64,000 bases of DNA from JAIRMO01 sp046533115 (GCF_046533115.1 NZ_JAJQRC010000002.1:1-64000); one strand, 5' to 3'; counted from the stretch's first letter, positions 1-9,310 are shown. The notes: generated by a model from the sequence alone, not told the origin. Numbers and translations are program-made.

Positions 1-21
1 GTGTAGCGTTTTTTTTCTCAT
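1..21 (-). CDS. Possible start of a divergent gene, cut by the left edge
   Basis: On the minus strand an ATG at 21 is preceded by a strong ribosome binding site (GGGAGGAG, six bases before the ATG). Reading runs off the window after M-R-K-K-T-L-H. If real, this gene diverges from the helicase gene and the first ~60 bases of the window are its start and promoter. That would mean the helicase starts inside the window rather than upstream. Seven codons cannot establish a gene, so this rests on the ribosome binding site alone. Confidence 0.25.
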
Positions 22-3000
22 GGTATTCTCCTCCCGGATTTTATCTTACCACATTTTTCCCTTTATGAAAACCCTTAACTTGTTGACATTGGATTTTGAT
101 TTGGATAATGATATACAGCAATTTTTCTCGGAAATTGAAAAAAAAATAAGCAGCCTAAAGAACTGGTCATTGTCACAATCCGTAGTATTAAGTCTGTTTT
201 CGTTTCTAAAAATCAATATGTATAATGATTTTGAACGCAATGACAAAAAAATAAAAAAACACCCTATCGTAAGAGCGTTGTGTGGTGATACTACTCAACT
301 TGCAGATCCATTAACCATAAATCCATCCGAATATGAACACGACAAGAAGAACCCGGCTGATATATTTCAAGTGCTGGATGCTGATTCAAGCCAACAGGAT
401 GCCATAGTAAGCGCCAAGAATGGATTAAGTTTTGTCTTACAAGGGCCGCCCGGAACCGGGAAAAGTCAAACCATAGCTAATATTATTGCTGAATGTTTGG
501 CAAATGGTAGAAAAGTTCTTTTTGTTTCCGAAAAAGTGGCAGCACTTGATGTCGTTTTTAAAAGATTGTCAGACGCCGGAATCGGAGATTTTTGTCTGTC
601 CTTACATAGCCATAAATCAAATAAAAAAGAAATAATTGAACAACTGGGAAATAATCTTGGCTTGGCTTCTGCAAGAAAAAGTGTTCAAAACAATATGACC
701 CAGGTTTATACTAAATTATTTATATACAGAACTCAGCTTAATAATTATACCCGCGAACTTCATGCTAAACGATTAGGGCTTCAAAAATCGGTATATGAAA
801 TTTATGGTGAATTAATAAGATTTTCAGACAATAAGGATATAGTATTTTCCATCAGCAATATTGATAAAATAACAAACGCAGAATTTGAGAATATAATTCT
901 TACGCTTGAAGAATATTGTTTAACATTACAAAAAAATACAAGGGAACAATCAGAAAATCCTTGGTATGGCTCCACAATAAAAACCTATACTTATGAATTG
1001 GAATATAAAATTAAAGAAAAACTGAACATTTTGTTTTCCTGGTTATCAGAAATTATCCCTCTATGCGATGAAATAAAAAACAATATATCTCTTAATACTA
1101 ATAATATATCAAATGCACTAAAAATACTTAATGATTGTTCAAATGCCGTTGTAATTCCATATTTATGGATAAATTCAGATGTGTCAAAAGACTTGATTAG
1201 GAAAATGGATATTGCAAAAAAATATTATACTTCATTGTCAGCAATAATTGAAGAACTTGATAAGTCATTAAGAATTATTAAAAAATTGCATCCACGGTTT
1301 GAAGATATAGATGTACTAAAGATAAAATCATTTTCTGAATTTAACAAATTATTGAATTATTTTAAGTCATTTGTACGAAATGATGAATCCTATGCAATCT
1401 GGGAACAGCTTTTTGATTTCAATGAACTATTGCAATCTTTTGATGAATTGCAGACCATGGCAGCCAAATATAACTCTATATTAAATGAAATTCTCGTTAA
1501 ATATGATAAAGATATAATGAAAATTGACGCAAAACAAATGTTGAAACGGTTTCAGCTTGATTATTCGTCTTTATTACGATTTTTTAATGCTCAATTTCAT
1601 AAAGATAGAAAATTAATACTTAGCCATTTCAGAGAAATAACCAAAGATACAAAAATGATAAAAAATGATAGTGCCATACATGACTTAAAAATGTTGTGCG
1701 AACTAAAGGCTTTGCAGGAATGGTTTAACAGTAATCAGGATAAGCATGAAAGTCTATTTGGAGCCATGTATTCTGGTTTATCCACAAATACATCACAGTT
1801 GAATAAAAAAATCGAAAATTTTAAATCAATAATTGTTTCTGCCGGAATTTTCACCAAAGCCTTCTCGTTGTTTTCTAGATTTGATCAGTATAATATCGAA
1901 TTTTCCGCTTTGTTTTCATTTTATTTTAGTGGGCTTGATACAAACTGGAACGAACTGAAAAGTGCTGTTGCATGGGCAGAACATTTTATTTCTTTAAAAA
2001 AAGATAGGCCCATGAGCGAAGATTTTATAAGACGCATTTGTGAAGACACTACAATGCCTGGTATTTGCAAAAGTTACTATTTCCTTCTTCTTAAAAAATC
2101 AGAGGATATGCTTGAAATGATGCACTGGTTTTATGGATTATTTGAAAAGGATACTTTTAAAACGTATGATTTAAAAGCACTTTCAATAAAAATAAAAGCT
2201 TGCGAGAAAAATATTGGTTCTTTGTATAATTGGATTGATTACAATAATGCTAAAGAAAAATGCAATTCATTGGGGCTTGCATCATTTATTTCAGAAATCG
2301 AAAATGAAATATTTTACAAGAATGAGATTATTCCCGTATTTAAAAAATATTTTTTTAAATCATGGATTGATTTTATTATGAAAGAAAACGAAATATTACA
2401 AAATTTTCGTGGACAAAATCAGGACAAAATTGTTTCAGAATTTCGTAATTTGGACAAAAATCAAATATTTATTGCTAAACAGCGTATCCGCGAAAAACTT
2501 ATTGAAAAAATGCCTTATCAAGATATTTTTTCCAGAGGCAGCGGCGAAATAAAGCTTTTACAAAAAGAATTAAACAAAAAACGCCGGATTATGCCTTTAA
2601 GGAAACTGTTTCAAAATATCCCTGATCTTTTACTTGCGCTTAAACCCTGCCTAATGATGTCTCCTTTAACTGTTAGTCTGTTTTTGGAATCGAGCCAATT
2701 TAATTTTGATACTGTTATATTCGATGAAGCATCACAGGTTTGTACGGAAAATGCCATAGGAGCAATATCAAGAGGCAAACAAGTTATTCTTGCGGGTGAC
2801 AGCAAACAATTGCCTCCGACTACCTTTTTTACTGCGGTCATTTCAGACCCCGAATACGATGATGAAGACAAAGATGATTATACAGAAGTTGATTCATACG
2901 AATCAATACTTGACGAAGCTGTCTCATTTTCATTTCCATCACAAACTCTTAAATGGCATTACAGAAGCAGAAATGAACATTTAATTGCTTTTTCTAATGC

Positions 3001-3949
3001 AAAAATATATAACAACAAACTAATAACATTTCCTTCAAACATTGATAATGGCAAGGATAATGGAGTTGAATATATTTATATACAAAATGGAATTTATGAT
3101 AGAGGTGGCAAAAGAGACAATATTGAGGAGGCTAAAAAAGTTGTTGGACTGATATTTGAGCATATCGAAAATTTTCCAAACAGGTCAATGGGAGTTATTA
3201 CTTTCAGCGTTTCTCAACAAGAGACTATTGAAACCGTATTGCGAAAAGGACGGCTAAACAACCCAAAATTTGAATTTTTTTTCAATGAAGAAAAAGATGA
3301 GCCGTTTTTTATTAAAAATATTGAAACCGTACAGGGTGATGAAAGAGATACCATAATATTCAGTATTGGTTATGGTAAAGACCATGCTGGAAAAATGTCA
3401 ATGTTTTTTGGTCCGTTAAGTTCAACCGGCGGTGAAAGGCGTCTGAACGTAGCAATTACCAGGGCCAAGTATAATATAAAACTAGTTGGATCCATTACGC
3501 CGCAGGATATAAAAACAGAAAAAATTACAAGTGAAGGTCCGAAATTGTTAAGGTCCTATATAGATTTTGCAATAAACGGACAAAAGATGTTTCTAAATGA
3601 AAATTATGCCAGCAGTGATATTCAAATGGAATCGCCATTTGAGCAATCTATCTGTGATTTTCTTATACGGAATGGCTATAAGGTAAGTACACAGATAGGA
3701 TGCTCCGGCTATAGAATTGATATGGGTATACATAAGCCAAATGATTATTCCTCATATTGTCTTGGCATTGAATGTGATGGAGAAACTTACCATTCAGCCA
3801 GAACTGCAAGAGAAAGGGATCGGTTAAGACAGTCTATTCTTGAAGATATGGGCTGGAAGTTATACCGAATATGGTCTACTGACTGGTTGAGAAATCAAGA
3901 AAAAGAAAGAGAAAAACTTATACAAGCGGTAAATTCTGCTTTGTCTTAG
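20..3949 (+). CDS. SF1 helicase with C-terminal Vsr-like nuclease domain (DUF4011-type family)
   Basis: Large superfamily 1 ATPase/helicase fused to an endonuclease, a typical architecture of single-protein defence genes. Walker A GPPGTGKS lies near residue 142 and the DEAS Walker B near 902. Between them is a helical insert of about 750 residues. The conserved helicase C-terminal motifs follow (QGDERD, then GGERRLNVAITRAK). The last ~100 residues form a very-short-patch-repair/MTES-like nuclease fold with RIDMGI, GIECDGETYH and a RIWSTDWL end. Related proteins usually carry a further N-terminal DUF4011 region, which is missing here. The frame stays open to the window edge, so the gene could begin upstream, be a short form, or be truncated. 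ATGs at 20 and 65 are both possible and neither has a good ribosome binding site. The gene is AT-rich and unlike the chromosome beyond 16 kb. Confidence 0.85.
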   Translation: MVFSSRILSYHIFPFMKTLNLLTLDFDLDNDIQQFFSEIEKKISSLKNWSLSQSVVLSLFSFLKINMYNDFERNDKKIKKHPIVRALCGDTTQLADPLTINPSEYEHDKKNPADIFQVLDADSSQQDAIVSAKNGLSFVLQGPPGTGKSQTIANIIAECLANGRKVLFVSEKVAALDVVFKRLSDAGIGDFCLSLHSHKSNKKEIIEQLGNNLGLASARKSVQNNMTQVYTKLFIYRTQLNNYTRELHAKRLGLQKSVYEIYGELIRFSDNKDIVFSISNIDKITNAEFENIILTLEEYCLTLQKNTREQSENPWYGSTIKTYTYELEYKIKEKLNILFSWLSEIIPLCDEIKNNISLNTNNISNALKILNDCSNAVVIPYLWINSDVSKDLIRKMDIAKKYYTSLSAIIEELDKSLRIIKKLHPRFEDIDVLKIKSFSEFNKLLNYFKSFVRNDESYAIWEQLFDFNELLQSFDELQTMAAKYNSILNEILVKYDKDIMKIDAKQMLKRFQLDYSSLLRFFNAQFHKDRKLILSHFREITKDTKMIKNDSAIHDLKMLCELKALQEWFNSNQDKHESLFGAMYSGLSTNTSQLNKKIENFKSIIVSAGIFTKAFSLFSRFDQYNIEFSALFSFYFSGLDTNWNELKSAVAWAEHFISLKKDRPMSEDFIRRICEDTTMPGICKSYYFLLLKKSEDMLEMMHWFYGLFEKDTFKTYDLKALSIKIKACEKNIGSLYNWIDYNNAKEKCNSLGLASFISEIENEIFYKNEIIPVFKKYFFKSWIDFIMKENEILQNFRGQNQDKIVSEFRNLDKNQIFIAKQRIREKLIEKMPYQDIFSRGSGEIKLLQKELNKKRRIMPLRKLFQNIPDLLLALKPCLMMSPLTVSLFLESSQFNFDTVIFDEASQVCTENAIGAISRGKQVILAGDSKQLPPTTFFTAVISDPEYDDEDKDDYTEVDSYESILDEAVSFSFPSQTLKWHYRSRNEHLIAFSNAKIYNNKLITFPSNIDNGKDNGVEYIYIQNGIYDRGGKRDNIEEAKKVVGLIFEHIENFPNRSMGVITFSVSQQETIETVLRKGRLNNPKFEFFFNEEKDEPFFIKNIETVQGDERDTIIFSIGYGKDHAGKMSMFFGPLSSTGGERRLNVAITRAKYNIKLVGSITPQDIKTEKITSEGPKLLRSYIDFAINGQKMFLNENYASSDIQMESPFEQSICDFLIRNGYKVSTQIGCSGYRIDMGIHKPNDYSSYCLGIECDGETYHSARTARERDRLRQSILEDMGWKLYRIWSTDWLRNQEKEREKLIQAVNSALS

Positions 3950-3980
3950 GCAATCGAAGGAAAGGGGCGGTGGATTTAAA

Positions 3981-5153
3981 ATGGGAAGACGAAGAAACGA
4001 TAGCTTTTCGAGTATTGTTCTTATAGTTGCACTCCTTCTTTTTACAATTTGGAAAATTGTTAGTTCGATAATAAATTTCATTGGAATGATAATTAATAGT
4101 ATCGTAACTGCTATCGCTTCTTTCTTTTTTTTTATTGTAAACAATATTCTTGTGATTGGATTATGCGTATTATTATCATTTTCATTCTATCTTTTGGTTA
4201 AACAATTTAAAAAGCGCAAACCAGTAATCAGGCATAAATTCAAGAAACCTCAAAAATTACAATTGCATATATCGAAAAAAATAAATCACCCATTATATGA
4301 TTTTTTATTAAATATAATTAAAAATTTTGGCAGTAATGTTTTTAGTGATGTACAGCAATGCCGTGGGCTTCTAAAAGATTTTGCAAAGAACGAGTATAAC
4401 GAAGAAATTAAAATATTCAATGATTTATTGCTTGCTGAAATACCACGCAAGATTATGCATTCTACTGGTAAATGTTATTACAATAATTTTGTGCACCTTA
4501 TTTTTAAAAAAAATTTTTCCGGAAAAAAACATGCTAAAGATTATGAAGATGAAATTTCTTTACTTGTTGAAATTTTATCAACTCTGAATCTGTTGGATAT
4601 AAAAATCAGAGACGATTCAGAAAAACCATTGGAGATAGCAAAAAGGTTTTTTAAAAATATATACCAGTTTACCAAATACTATACGCGTATTATGTTCTAT
4701 TATATAAAAAATAATTACAAGATAATTATTCCGAGTTTCTTAATGGTATTGTTTTCAATATTATTATTTTTCAGCTACACTTATCAATGGAGAGCATTCA
4801 ATAAAATAAGCTATCCGTCCAAAATAAATTACAAACAAGTGGAGCAGACTGCAATTCAACCAGTTAAGGTATTTGCATATGTCAGTTCTCACGCCCTAAA
4901 TATGCGGTCAGGGCCATCAATCTCAAATTCAATAATAACACAACTGAAGCAAAATAGTAAAGTTGAAATTATTTCTGTTTCTGAAGGCTGGTCATTAGTA
5001 ATATTTGATGGGTATAGAGGGTATGTTAATTCTTCGTATCTGGAGAATAATCCGGTGCAAGTTCAAATTAACCAGTCCACAAATCAACAGAACGCACCAG
5101 CCCCTGCGCCAAAACTCAATCTTGAAGAAAAAGAGGTAAAGGAAAGAGAATGA
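3981..5153 (+). CDS. Membrane protein with extracytoplasmic SH3-like domain
   Basis: Begins 31 bases after the helicase gene and overlaps the next gene by the ATGA at 5150-5153, so the three are probably one transcript. The 390 residues start with a strongly hydrophobic stretch (about 9-73, two or three membrane passes). A basic, mostly helical soluble region follows (about 75-235), then another membrane segment (about 245-266). After that comes a bacterial SH3 (SH3b) domain near 295-355, with the typical ALNMRSGPS and GYRGYVNSSYL motifs. The tail is rich in proline, alanine and glutamate. SH3b domains usually bind cell-wall peptides; a role next to a nuclease-helicase is not known to me. Function unassigned. 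Confidence 0.8.
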   Translation: MGRRRNDSFSSIVLIVALLLFTIWKIVSSIINFIGMIINSIVTAIASFFFFIVNNILVIGLCVLLSFSFYLLVKQFKKRKPVIRHKFKKPQKLQLHISKKINHPLYDFLLNIIKNFGSNVFSDVQQCRGLLKDFAKNEYNEEIKIFNDLLLAEIPRKIMHSTGKCYYNNFVHLIFKKNFSGKKHAKDYEDEISLLVEILSTLNLLDIKIRDDSEKPLEIAKRFFKNIYQFTKYYTRIMFYYIKNNYKIIIPSFLMVLFSILLFFSYTYQWRAFNKISYPSKINYKQVEQTAIQPVKVFAYVSSHALNMRSGPSISNSIITQLKQNSKVEIISVSEGWSLVIFDGYRGYVNSSYLENNPVQVQINQSTNQQNAPAPAPKLNLEEKEVKERE

Positions 5154-5761
5154 ATAGACTGTATTTTGTCTTTGCTTTAACTGTTGTATTAGCTGGATGT
5201 GTTTCTCTTCATATGACCAGCCTTGATTTAGGCAATGATTATTATCGGGCTGGTAATTATGAAGCTGCAATAATTGAATACCAAAAAGCAATTTATTCAA
5301 ACCAAAACAACGCTCAAGCATATTATCAGATTGGTCTTGCATATGGGAAATTGGGGGATACTGACCATGCGCTCTTATCTTACGACAAGGCAATACAGTT
5401 AGACAGAAATATGGTAAATGCATATATCAATGCTGGTGCAATATATTTAAAGAAAAATGAATTTATTAAAGCAATAGATTACTTTACTGCGGCAATTCAA
5501 CTCAATCAGTCTGACCCGTTATCGTTTTATAATCGGGGTATTGCTTATTATAAGCAAAGCAAGTATGAATTAGCAATATCTGATTTTGATAGCGCATTAA
5601 AAATTATCCCGACCGATGCAGATGCTCTTACTATGCGTGGTAATTCCTATGCTCAAAGAGGGAGCTATAAAGAAGCAATATCTGATTATAAGAAGGCCAT
5701 CCTGATTGATCCATATAATGATGAAGCAAAAAACAATCTTGCTCTGGTTGAAAAATTGTAA
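5150..5761 (+). CDS. TPR-repeat lipoprotein
   Basis: A lipoprotein signal peptide (lipobox LAGC, cysteine near residue 17) leads into about five tetratricopeptide repeats covering residues 22-195. Each carries the A-x-x-x-Y/F-x-x-G-x-A pattern, for example NYEAAIIEYQKAI and KYELAISDFDSAL. TPR arrays are protein-binding scaffolds, here held at the membrane. It is translationally coupled to the SH3 membrane protein upstream, so both may form a membrane complex with the helicase-nuclease. That link is inferred from gene order only. AT-rich like its neighbours. Confidence 0.85.
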   Translation: MNRLYFVFALTVVLAGCVSLHMTSLDLGNDYYRAGNYEAAIIEYQKAIYSNQNNAQAYYQIGLAYGKLGDTDHALLSYDKAIQLDRNMVNAYINAGAIYLKKNEFIKAIDYFTAAIQLNQSDPLSFYNRGIAYYKQSKYELAISDFDSALKIIPTDADALTMRGNSYAQRGSYKEAISDYKKAILIDPYNDEAKNNLALVEKL

Positions 5762-6099
5762 GGCTACCGTATGAAATTAATAGTGGGGGCAGCCCCCTCC
5801 CATCCGCAGATAGGTGCGGTCAGAGCCCAATTTTTCCCCGCTACCTTCCGCCTGAAACTCCCGGTTCAGGATGGGATAACCCAGCCGAAAAGCCACTTTG
5901 GCAAGGCCTGCCAGAAGCGGGGCATTGAGGTCATCCGGCGAACAGCCCCCAGGCGAAAGGACGGGTGGGGCGGAACCACGGGGTGGACCAGGACCGGCTG
6001 GTGAAAGAGTTACGCATGGCTGGTGTCTTCTATTGCATAATCTTTTATCCTATGGTAAAATACAATATGGCATAAATGGTAAATCATAACAGACTTGAA

Positions 6100-6145
6100 A
6101 ACCAAAAGCAGATGGGCAGGAGAGATCTGCCCAAATCTTTTGGTT
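6100..6145. other. Long stem-loop, possible structured RNA
   Basis: Outer arms AACCAAAAG (6100-6108) and CTTTTGGTT (6137-6145) pair perfectly. Inner arms GGGCAG (6114-6119) and CTGCCC (6127-6132) also pair, with a GAGAGAT loop. There is no long T run after it on the plus strand. On the minus strand it is followed by TTTT, so it could terminate minus-strand transcription. It could also be part of an untranslated RNA next to the defence operon. Confidence 0.4.
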
Positions 6146-6180
6146 AAGGAGTTCGTTTTAGCGGATTCCGGGAGTTTGTT

Positions 6181-6420
6181 ATGGAAAAGTCTCAATTTCC
6201 AGACGATGGTTGTTGTTATGAAGGGTCCAAGAGCCGCCTTGTGGAGCGGAAAAAAAGAACGGCCAGTGCTATGGGGAACCCTGCGGTAAAAAAAGCCGAG
6301 CCGGCACCGGCAGTCAGGGAAACGCCGGAAAAGATGATCCGTGAACTTCAGGGCATCTTTTGCAAGGGCCGCTATCGGTCATGGATGTTTACGGCAGGGA
6401 GACGCGGTACTGACTGGTAA
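6181..6420 (+). CDS. Short uncharacterised reading frame, possibly a remnant
   Basis: A 79-codon frame with a plausible ribosome binding site (GGGAG six bases before the ATG). The product is basic and low in hydrophobic residues, with ETPEKMIRELQGIF in the middle and a W-rich end. Composition is GC-rich like the host, not like the flanking operons. I recognise no domain. It may be the 5' fragment of a gene broken when the island was assembled. Confidence 0.25.
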   Translation: MEKSQFPDDGCCYEGSKSRLVERKKRTASAMGNPAVKKAEPAPAVRETPEKMIRELQGIFCKGRYRSWMFTAGRRGTDW

Positions 6421-6480
6421 GTGACGAAAACAGCGCCGCCGAGGCAAGGCCAAAGCGGCGCAGAATTCGCACTATTTTTG

Positions 6481-6519
6481 CCTGGTTTATCAATAGTTGA
6501 TAAACCAGGGTGATATGAT
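6481..6519 (+). promoter_or_regulatory. Palindromic operator and -10 box of the AAA/PIN/McrBC operon
   Basis: A perfect inverted repeat has 13-base arms (6481-6493 and 6497-6509) around TAG. Its core TGGTTTATCA-N5-TGATAAACCA (6483-6507) is repeated at 13423-13447 with identical arms and spacing. A TATGAT box follows at 6514-6519, so the palindrome covers the -35 region. A small hairpin (ATGGGC/GCCCAT, 6518-6534) begins at the end of that box. A bound dimer would block polymerase. The WYL regulator at 12366-13337 is the obvious candidate. Confidence 0.75.
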
Positions 6520-6569
6520 GGGCGTAAAGCCCATAGCGTTGATTTACCTTAAAGCAGAGGAGTATGCGA

Positions 6570-8078
6570 ATGTTAAAAAATTGGAAGGTGTCTAATTTTA
6601 AATCAATCTACTCTATGGAAGCCCCCCTGGAATTTGCTCCTCTCACCATCTTCTGTGGTACCAATTCGAGCGGTAAGAGTTCTGTTTTACAGTCTATCCT
6701 GCTTTTGCAACAAACACATTTGCAACAATTACAAAAAAATAGTAAGTATTGGCTGCCTACAATACTTCTTAACGGTGAATTAACCCGATTAGGGAAATTT
6801 AGCGAAATAATTTCGGCAGCAAGAAAATCTGATAAAAATAATGATAAAATAGCAATTGCATTTACAATAAATAACTATAAGACTAATTTTTATGATAGTT
6901 TTGATATAAATGATGAGCCGAGCGTATCAATTGAAAGTAAAATTGAGTTTAAATTGGATCATGATACGCAAGAACGTTTGCCTATTGTTAATTATATTTC
7001 AATTACCGATTTAAACTGTAAAGAGAGTAAGATTATTCTTAATTATCAAGACGAGCATAGACGAATGGGTAACTATGTTGTAGTAAGCGATAATGTCCAA
7101 TTTATAGATAACATTAATAGTTACGATGATCTATCTGAGAGGGACCTCGGTATTCCATTTTTTCAGGGAGATTTTAACTCTTTCTTGCCAAGAATAAAAT
7201 TTAAAAAAGAGAATCTTAACGAAAGCTATAATAAAAATATATCTATAATCCATGATTTTTTTTCCAAAAAACTATACTATATTGGTCCCCTAAGAGCTGA
7301 TCCGAAAAAAAACAGTGACAACATAAGTCTGTTCGGAGACATGGGCGTGGGGTACCAAGGCCAATATACTGCAGATTTTTATTTTACCAATAAAGACAAA
7401 GGTGTTATTAATTTAAATCAGGAATATTTGAAAAATAACAATCTTGATATAAAAATGTTCATGGAGGATCTGGATAAATATGGTTCTGCTGCTTTTCGAA
7501 AAGGTTTCTCACTTGAAGAATATATTAGTCAATGGCTGGAATATATAGATGTTGCTGATGACATAACCGTAAATGAAGAAGGTAACTTGAAGGTTAAGCA
7601 GGGAGAGAGAGAGATGGGCTTAAACAATGTCGGTGTCGGCGTAAGCCAGGTGCTTCCGATAATTGTACAATGCTTTGCGGCAGAACCCGGTTCCACCATT
7701 ATTATTGAACAGCCGGAACTACATTTACATCCCAAGATGCAAAGCCGGCTCGCTGATTTTTTCCTGGTTATGTCCCTTACAGGCATACAACTTATCATCG
7801 AGACCCACAGCGAATATATTATCGATAAATTGCGGCTGCGTATTGTTCAAGCCCCGCTTGATAAACCAATCAACAAAAAAGTCGCCCTCTATTTTGTCGA
7901 AAAGCACAACGGGGCTTCTGAATTCAAGAGAATTGAAATCAACGATTTTTCTGTAATGTCCGAATGGCCTGAGGGTTTTTTTGAGGAATCCATGCAGATA
8001 GCAAATGATATTTTATCGGCAGCCCGGCAAAAAGAAAAAGATAGTGGCTTGGATAAAGAGGAGAATGAAAATGACTAA
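6570..8078 (+). CDS. AAA/ABC-type ATPase with DUF3696 (OLD-like family)
   Basis: ATPase of the SMC/OLD-like group found in many two-gene defence modules. The N-terminus carries LKNWKVSNFKSI, then Walker A GTNSSGKSS near residue 30. A signature-like GVGVSQVLPI lies near 355, Walker B IIIEQPELHLHP near 375 and the H-loop ETHSEYII near 412. A DUF3696-type C-terminal region follows (SVMSEWPEGFFEE). The ATG at 6570 is chosen because GAGGAG ends seven bases before it; the ATG at 6564 is too close. It overlaps the PIN-like gene by 8 bases. In known pairs such as PARIS or Septu the ATPase senses phage and restrains or activates a nuclease; a similar split is inferred here. Confidence 0.9.
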   Translation: MLKNWKVSNFKSIYSMEAPLEFAPLTIFCGTNSSGKSSVLQSILLLQQTHLQQLQKNSKYWLPTILLNGELTRLGKFSEIISAARKSDKNNDKIAIAFTINNYKTNFYDSFDINDEPSVSIESKIEFKLDHDTQERLPIVNYISITDLNCKESKIILNYQDEHRRMGNYVVVSDNVQFIDNINSYDDLSERDLGIPFFQGDFNSFLPRIKFKKENLNESYNKNISIIHDFFSKKLYYIGPLRADPKKNSDNISLFGDMGVGYQGQYTADFYFTNKDKGVINLNQEYLKNNNLDIKMFMEDLDKYGSAAFRKGFSLEEYISQWLEYIDVADDITVNEEGNLKVKQGEREMGLNNVGVGVSQVLPIIVQCFAAEPGSTIIIEQPELHLHPKMQSRLADFFLVMSLTGIQLIIETHSEYIIDKLRLRIVQAPLDKPINKKVALYFVEKHNGASEFKRIEINDFSVMSEWPEGFFEESMQIANDILSAARQKEKDSGLDKEENEND

Positions 8079-9243
8079 TATTTTCATTGATGCAAGTGTT
8101 CTGGCTTTCCCGCAAGCGGCACCGGAAGAAAAAGATGAATTTAATAATTTAGAAATATTTTTTCGCAACATTAGAAGGCTTAAGGACCTGGCCTCTAATC
8201 CCATGATAACAATCACAATAAAAAAGGATTTAAAAGACTGGCTGAAAGACAATGATTATTATCTTGATTATGATAAGAACAGGGAAAGGATAAATAATTT
8301 TACTGGTTCCAGAAAAAACTTTACAATCCCACCAAGAGAGATTGCTAAAATTTATGGATTTTTTTTTGAGAAATATCAAGCCTTATGTGTAGATATTCAA
8401 AAAGTGGAAGATGCTAAAGATAGATTGCTTTCAAAAGAAGAGTATACTGTATATTTAACAAATATTTCAGAAAGACTCATTGAAGAACATGAAAATCTGG
8501 TTCGTTATGTGGCAATGTTGAATAAGGTTTACAACAAAAAGGAAGACCGGCTTGTTTTAGTAGGTACCAGTAAAACGAATCTGTCTGAAGTTAATGAAAA
8601 AATCGCAAAGGTGTTGCCCGTCTCTGTTAATATCAGAGGTGTAAAAAAAGCCAGCAATGATTATGAGTATCATAAAAAATATAAAACGCCTGTTGAGGCA
8701 TATCTTGCTGCAAAAGAAAATTTATCTCAGGATAAGAATATTGTATTTGGGCAGGATATTGATAAATCAACAGATTCTATTATTACTAAAATGGATTATA
8801 ATTCTGATGATGAAATAGCGGCAGATAGATTATATGCTTATTTGAAATCACTTTCTGAGGTTGCTGAATTTTGTCGAATTAATAACATAGGAATAAAGGA
8901 TGATAATGAATTTAATAACATTGTAAAATCATTTGGATTGGATTCTGTAAATGATGGTTCAACATATAATGATTGTCCTAGAAGAAAATGGCATTGTAAT
9001 GATTCTTGTGCTCAGTTTACATTGCATCTTCGTCCAACAACCGAACCAGAATATTCTTTTTCTTTTATATGTGCTAAAACTGTGCGTGTATATTATAAAT
9101 TAAATGATGCACGACAAATTATTGTTGGCATGATATGTAGACATCCCCCAACTCATGGCAAGGGAGGAGATCATGATAAAAACAAGTGCATGCGAGGCGA
9201 GTATTTCAGTATTGGCGATATCATTAATAATAAACGAAGATAG
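8071..9243 (+). CDS. PIN-like nuclease candidate with Cys/His-rich C-terminus
   Basis: Starts inside the end of the ATPase gene (ATG at 8071, ribosome binding site AAGAGGAG about seven bases before), so the two are translated together. The N-terminus TNIFIDASVLAFP matches the first strand and aspartate of PIN-domain ribonucleases. Further acidic positions occur in VFGQDIDKS and NSDDEIAADRL near residues 230-255. The last ~85 residues are unusual: CPRRKWHCNDSC, FICAKTVRVYYKL, MICRHPPTHG and KNKCMRGEY suggest a metal site or a second small domain. I know no named family with this combination. Likely the effector of the ATPase, but this is inference. Confidence 0.75.
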   Translation: MTNIFIDASVLAFPQAAPEEKDEFNNLEIFFRNIRRLKDLASNPMITITIKKDLKDWLKDNDYYLDYDKNRERINNFTGSRKNFTIPPREIAKIYGFFFEKYQALCVDIQKVEDAKDRLLSKEEYTVYLTNISERLIEEHENLVRYVAMLNKVYNKKEDRLVLVGTSKTNLSEVNEKIAKVLPVSVNIRGVKKASNDYEYHKKYKTPVEAYLAAKENLSQDKNIVFGQDIDKSTDSIITKMDYNSDDEIAADRLYAYLKSLSEVAEFCRINNIGIKDDNEFNNIVKSFGLDSVNDGSTYNDCPRRKWHCNDSCAQFTLHLRPTTEPEYSFSFICAKTVRVYYKLNDARQIIVGMICRHPPTHGKGGDHDKNKCMRGEYFSIGDIINNKRR

Positions 9244-9310
9244 ATTATAATCGACAAATGAAAAAAAATTTCATATTATAATAGCATCGTAGAAAAATTG
9301 GGAGATTTAT

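Larger units (their letters stand above)
5762..6480 (+). other. Gene-poor, GC-richer stretch with probable gene remnants
   Basis: Composition returns to the host type between two AT-rich operons. On the minus strand, about 5775-6010 reads through as a protein-like segment without a start codon (includes DDLNAPLLAGLAKVAFRLG), so it may be a gene remnant. A strong hairpin lies at 6100-6145. A short plus-strand frame occupies 6181-6420. A GC-rich inverted repeat, GCGCCGC (6433-6439) with GCGGCGC (6455-6461), closes the stretch. I recognise no intact gene, transposase or att site. Confidence 0.4.

Noticed and set aside
5771..6004. 77-codon plus-strand frame after the TPR lipoprotein gene
   Set aside because: Composition is implausible for a protein, with no ribosome binding site. 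The opposite strand reads more like a protein remnant.
6481..6509. Reading the palindrome before the ATPase gene as a terminator
   Set aside because: No T tract follows, a -10-like box does, and an identical-arm copy sits upstream of another operon, so an operator explains it better.
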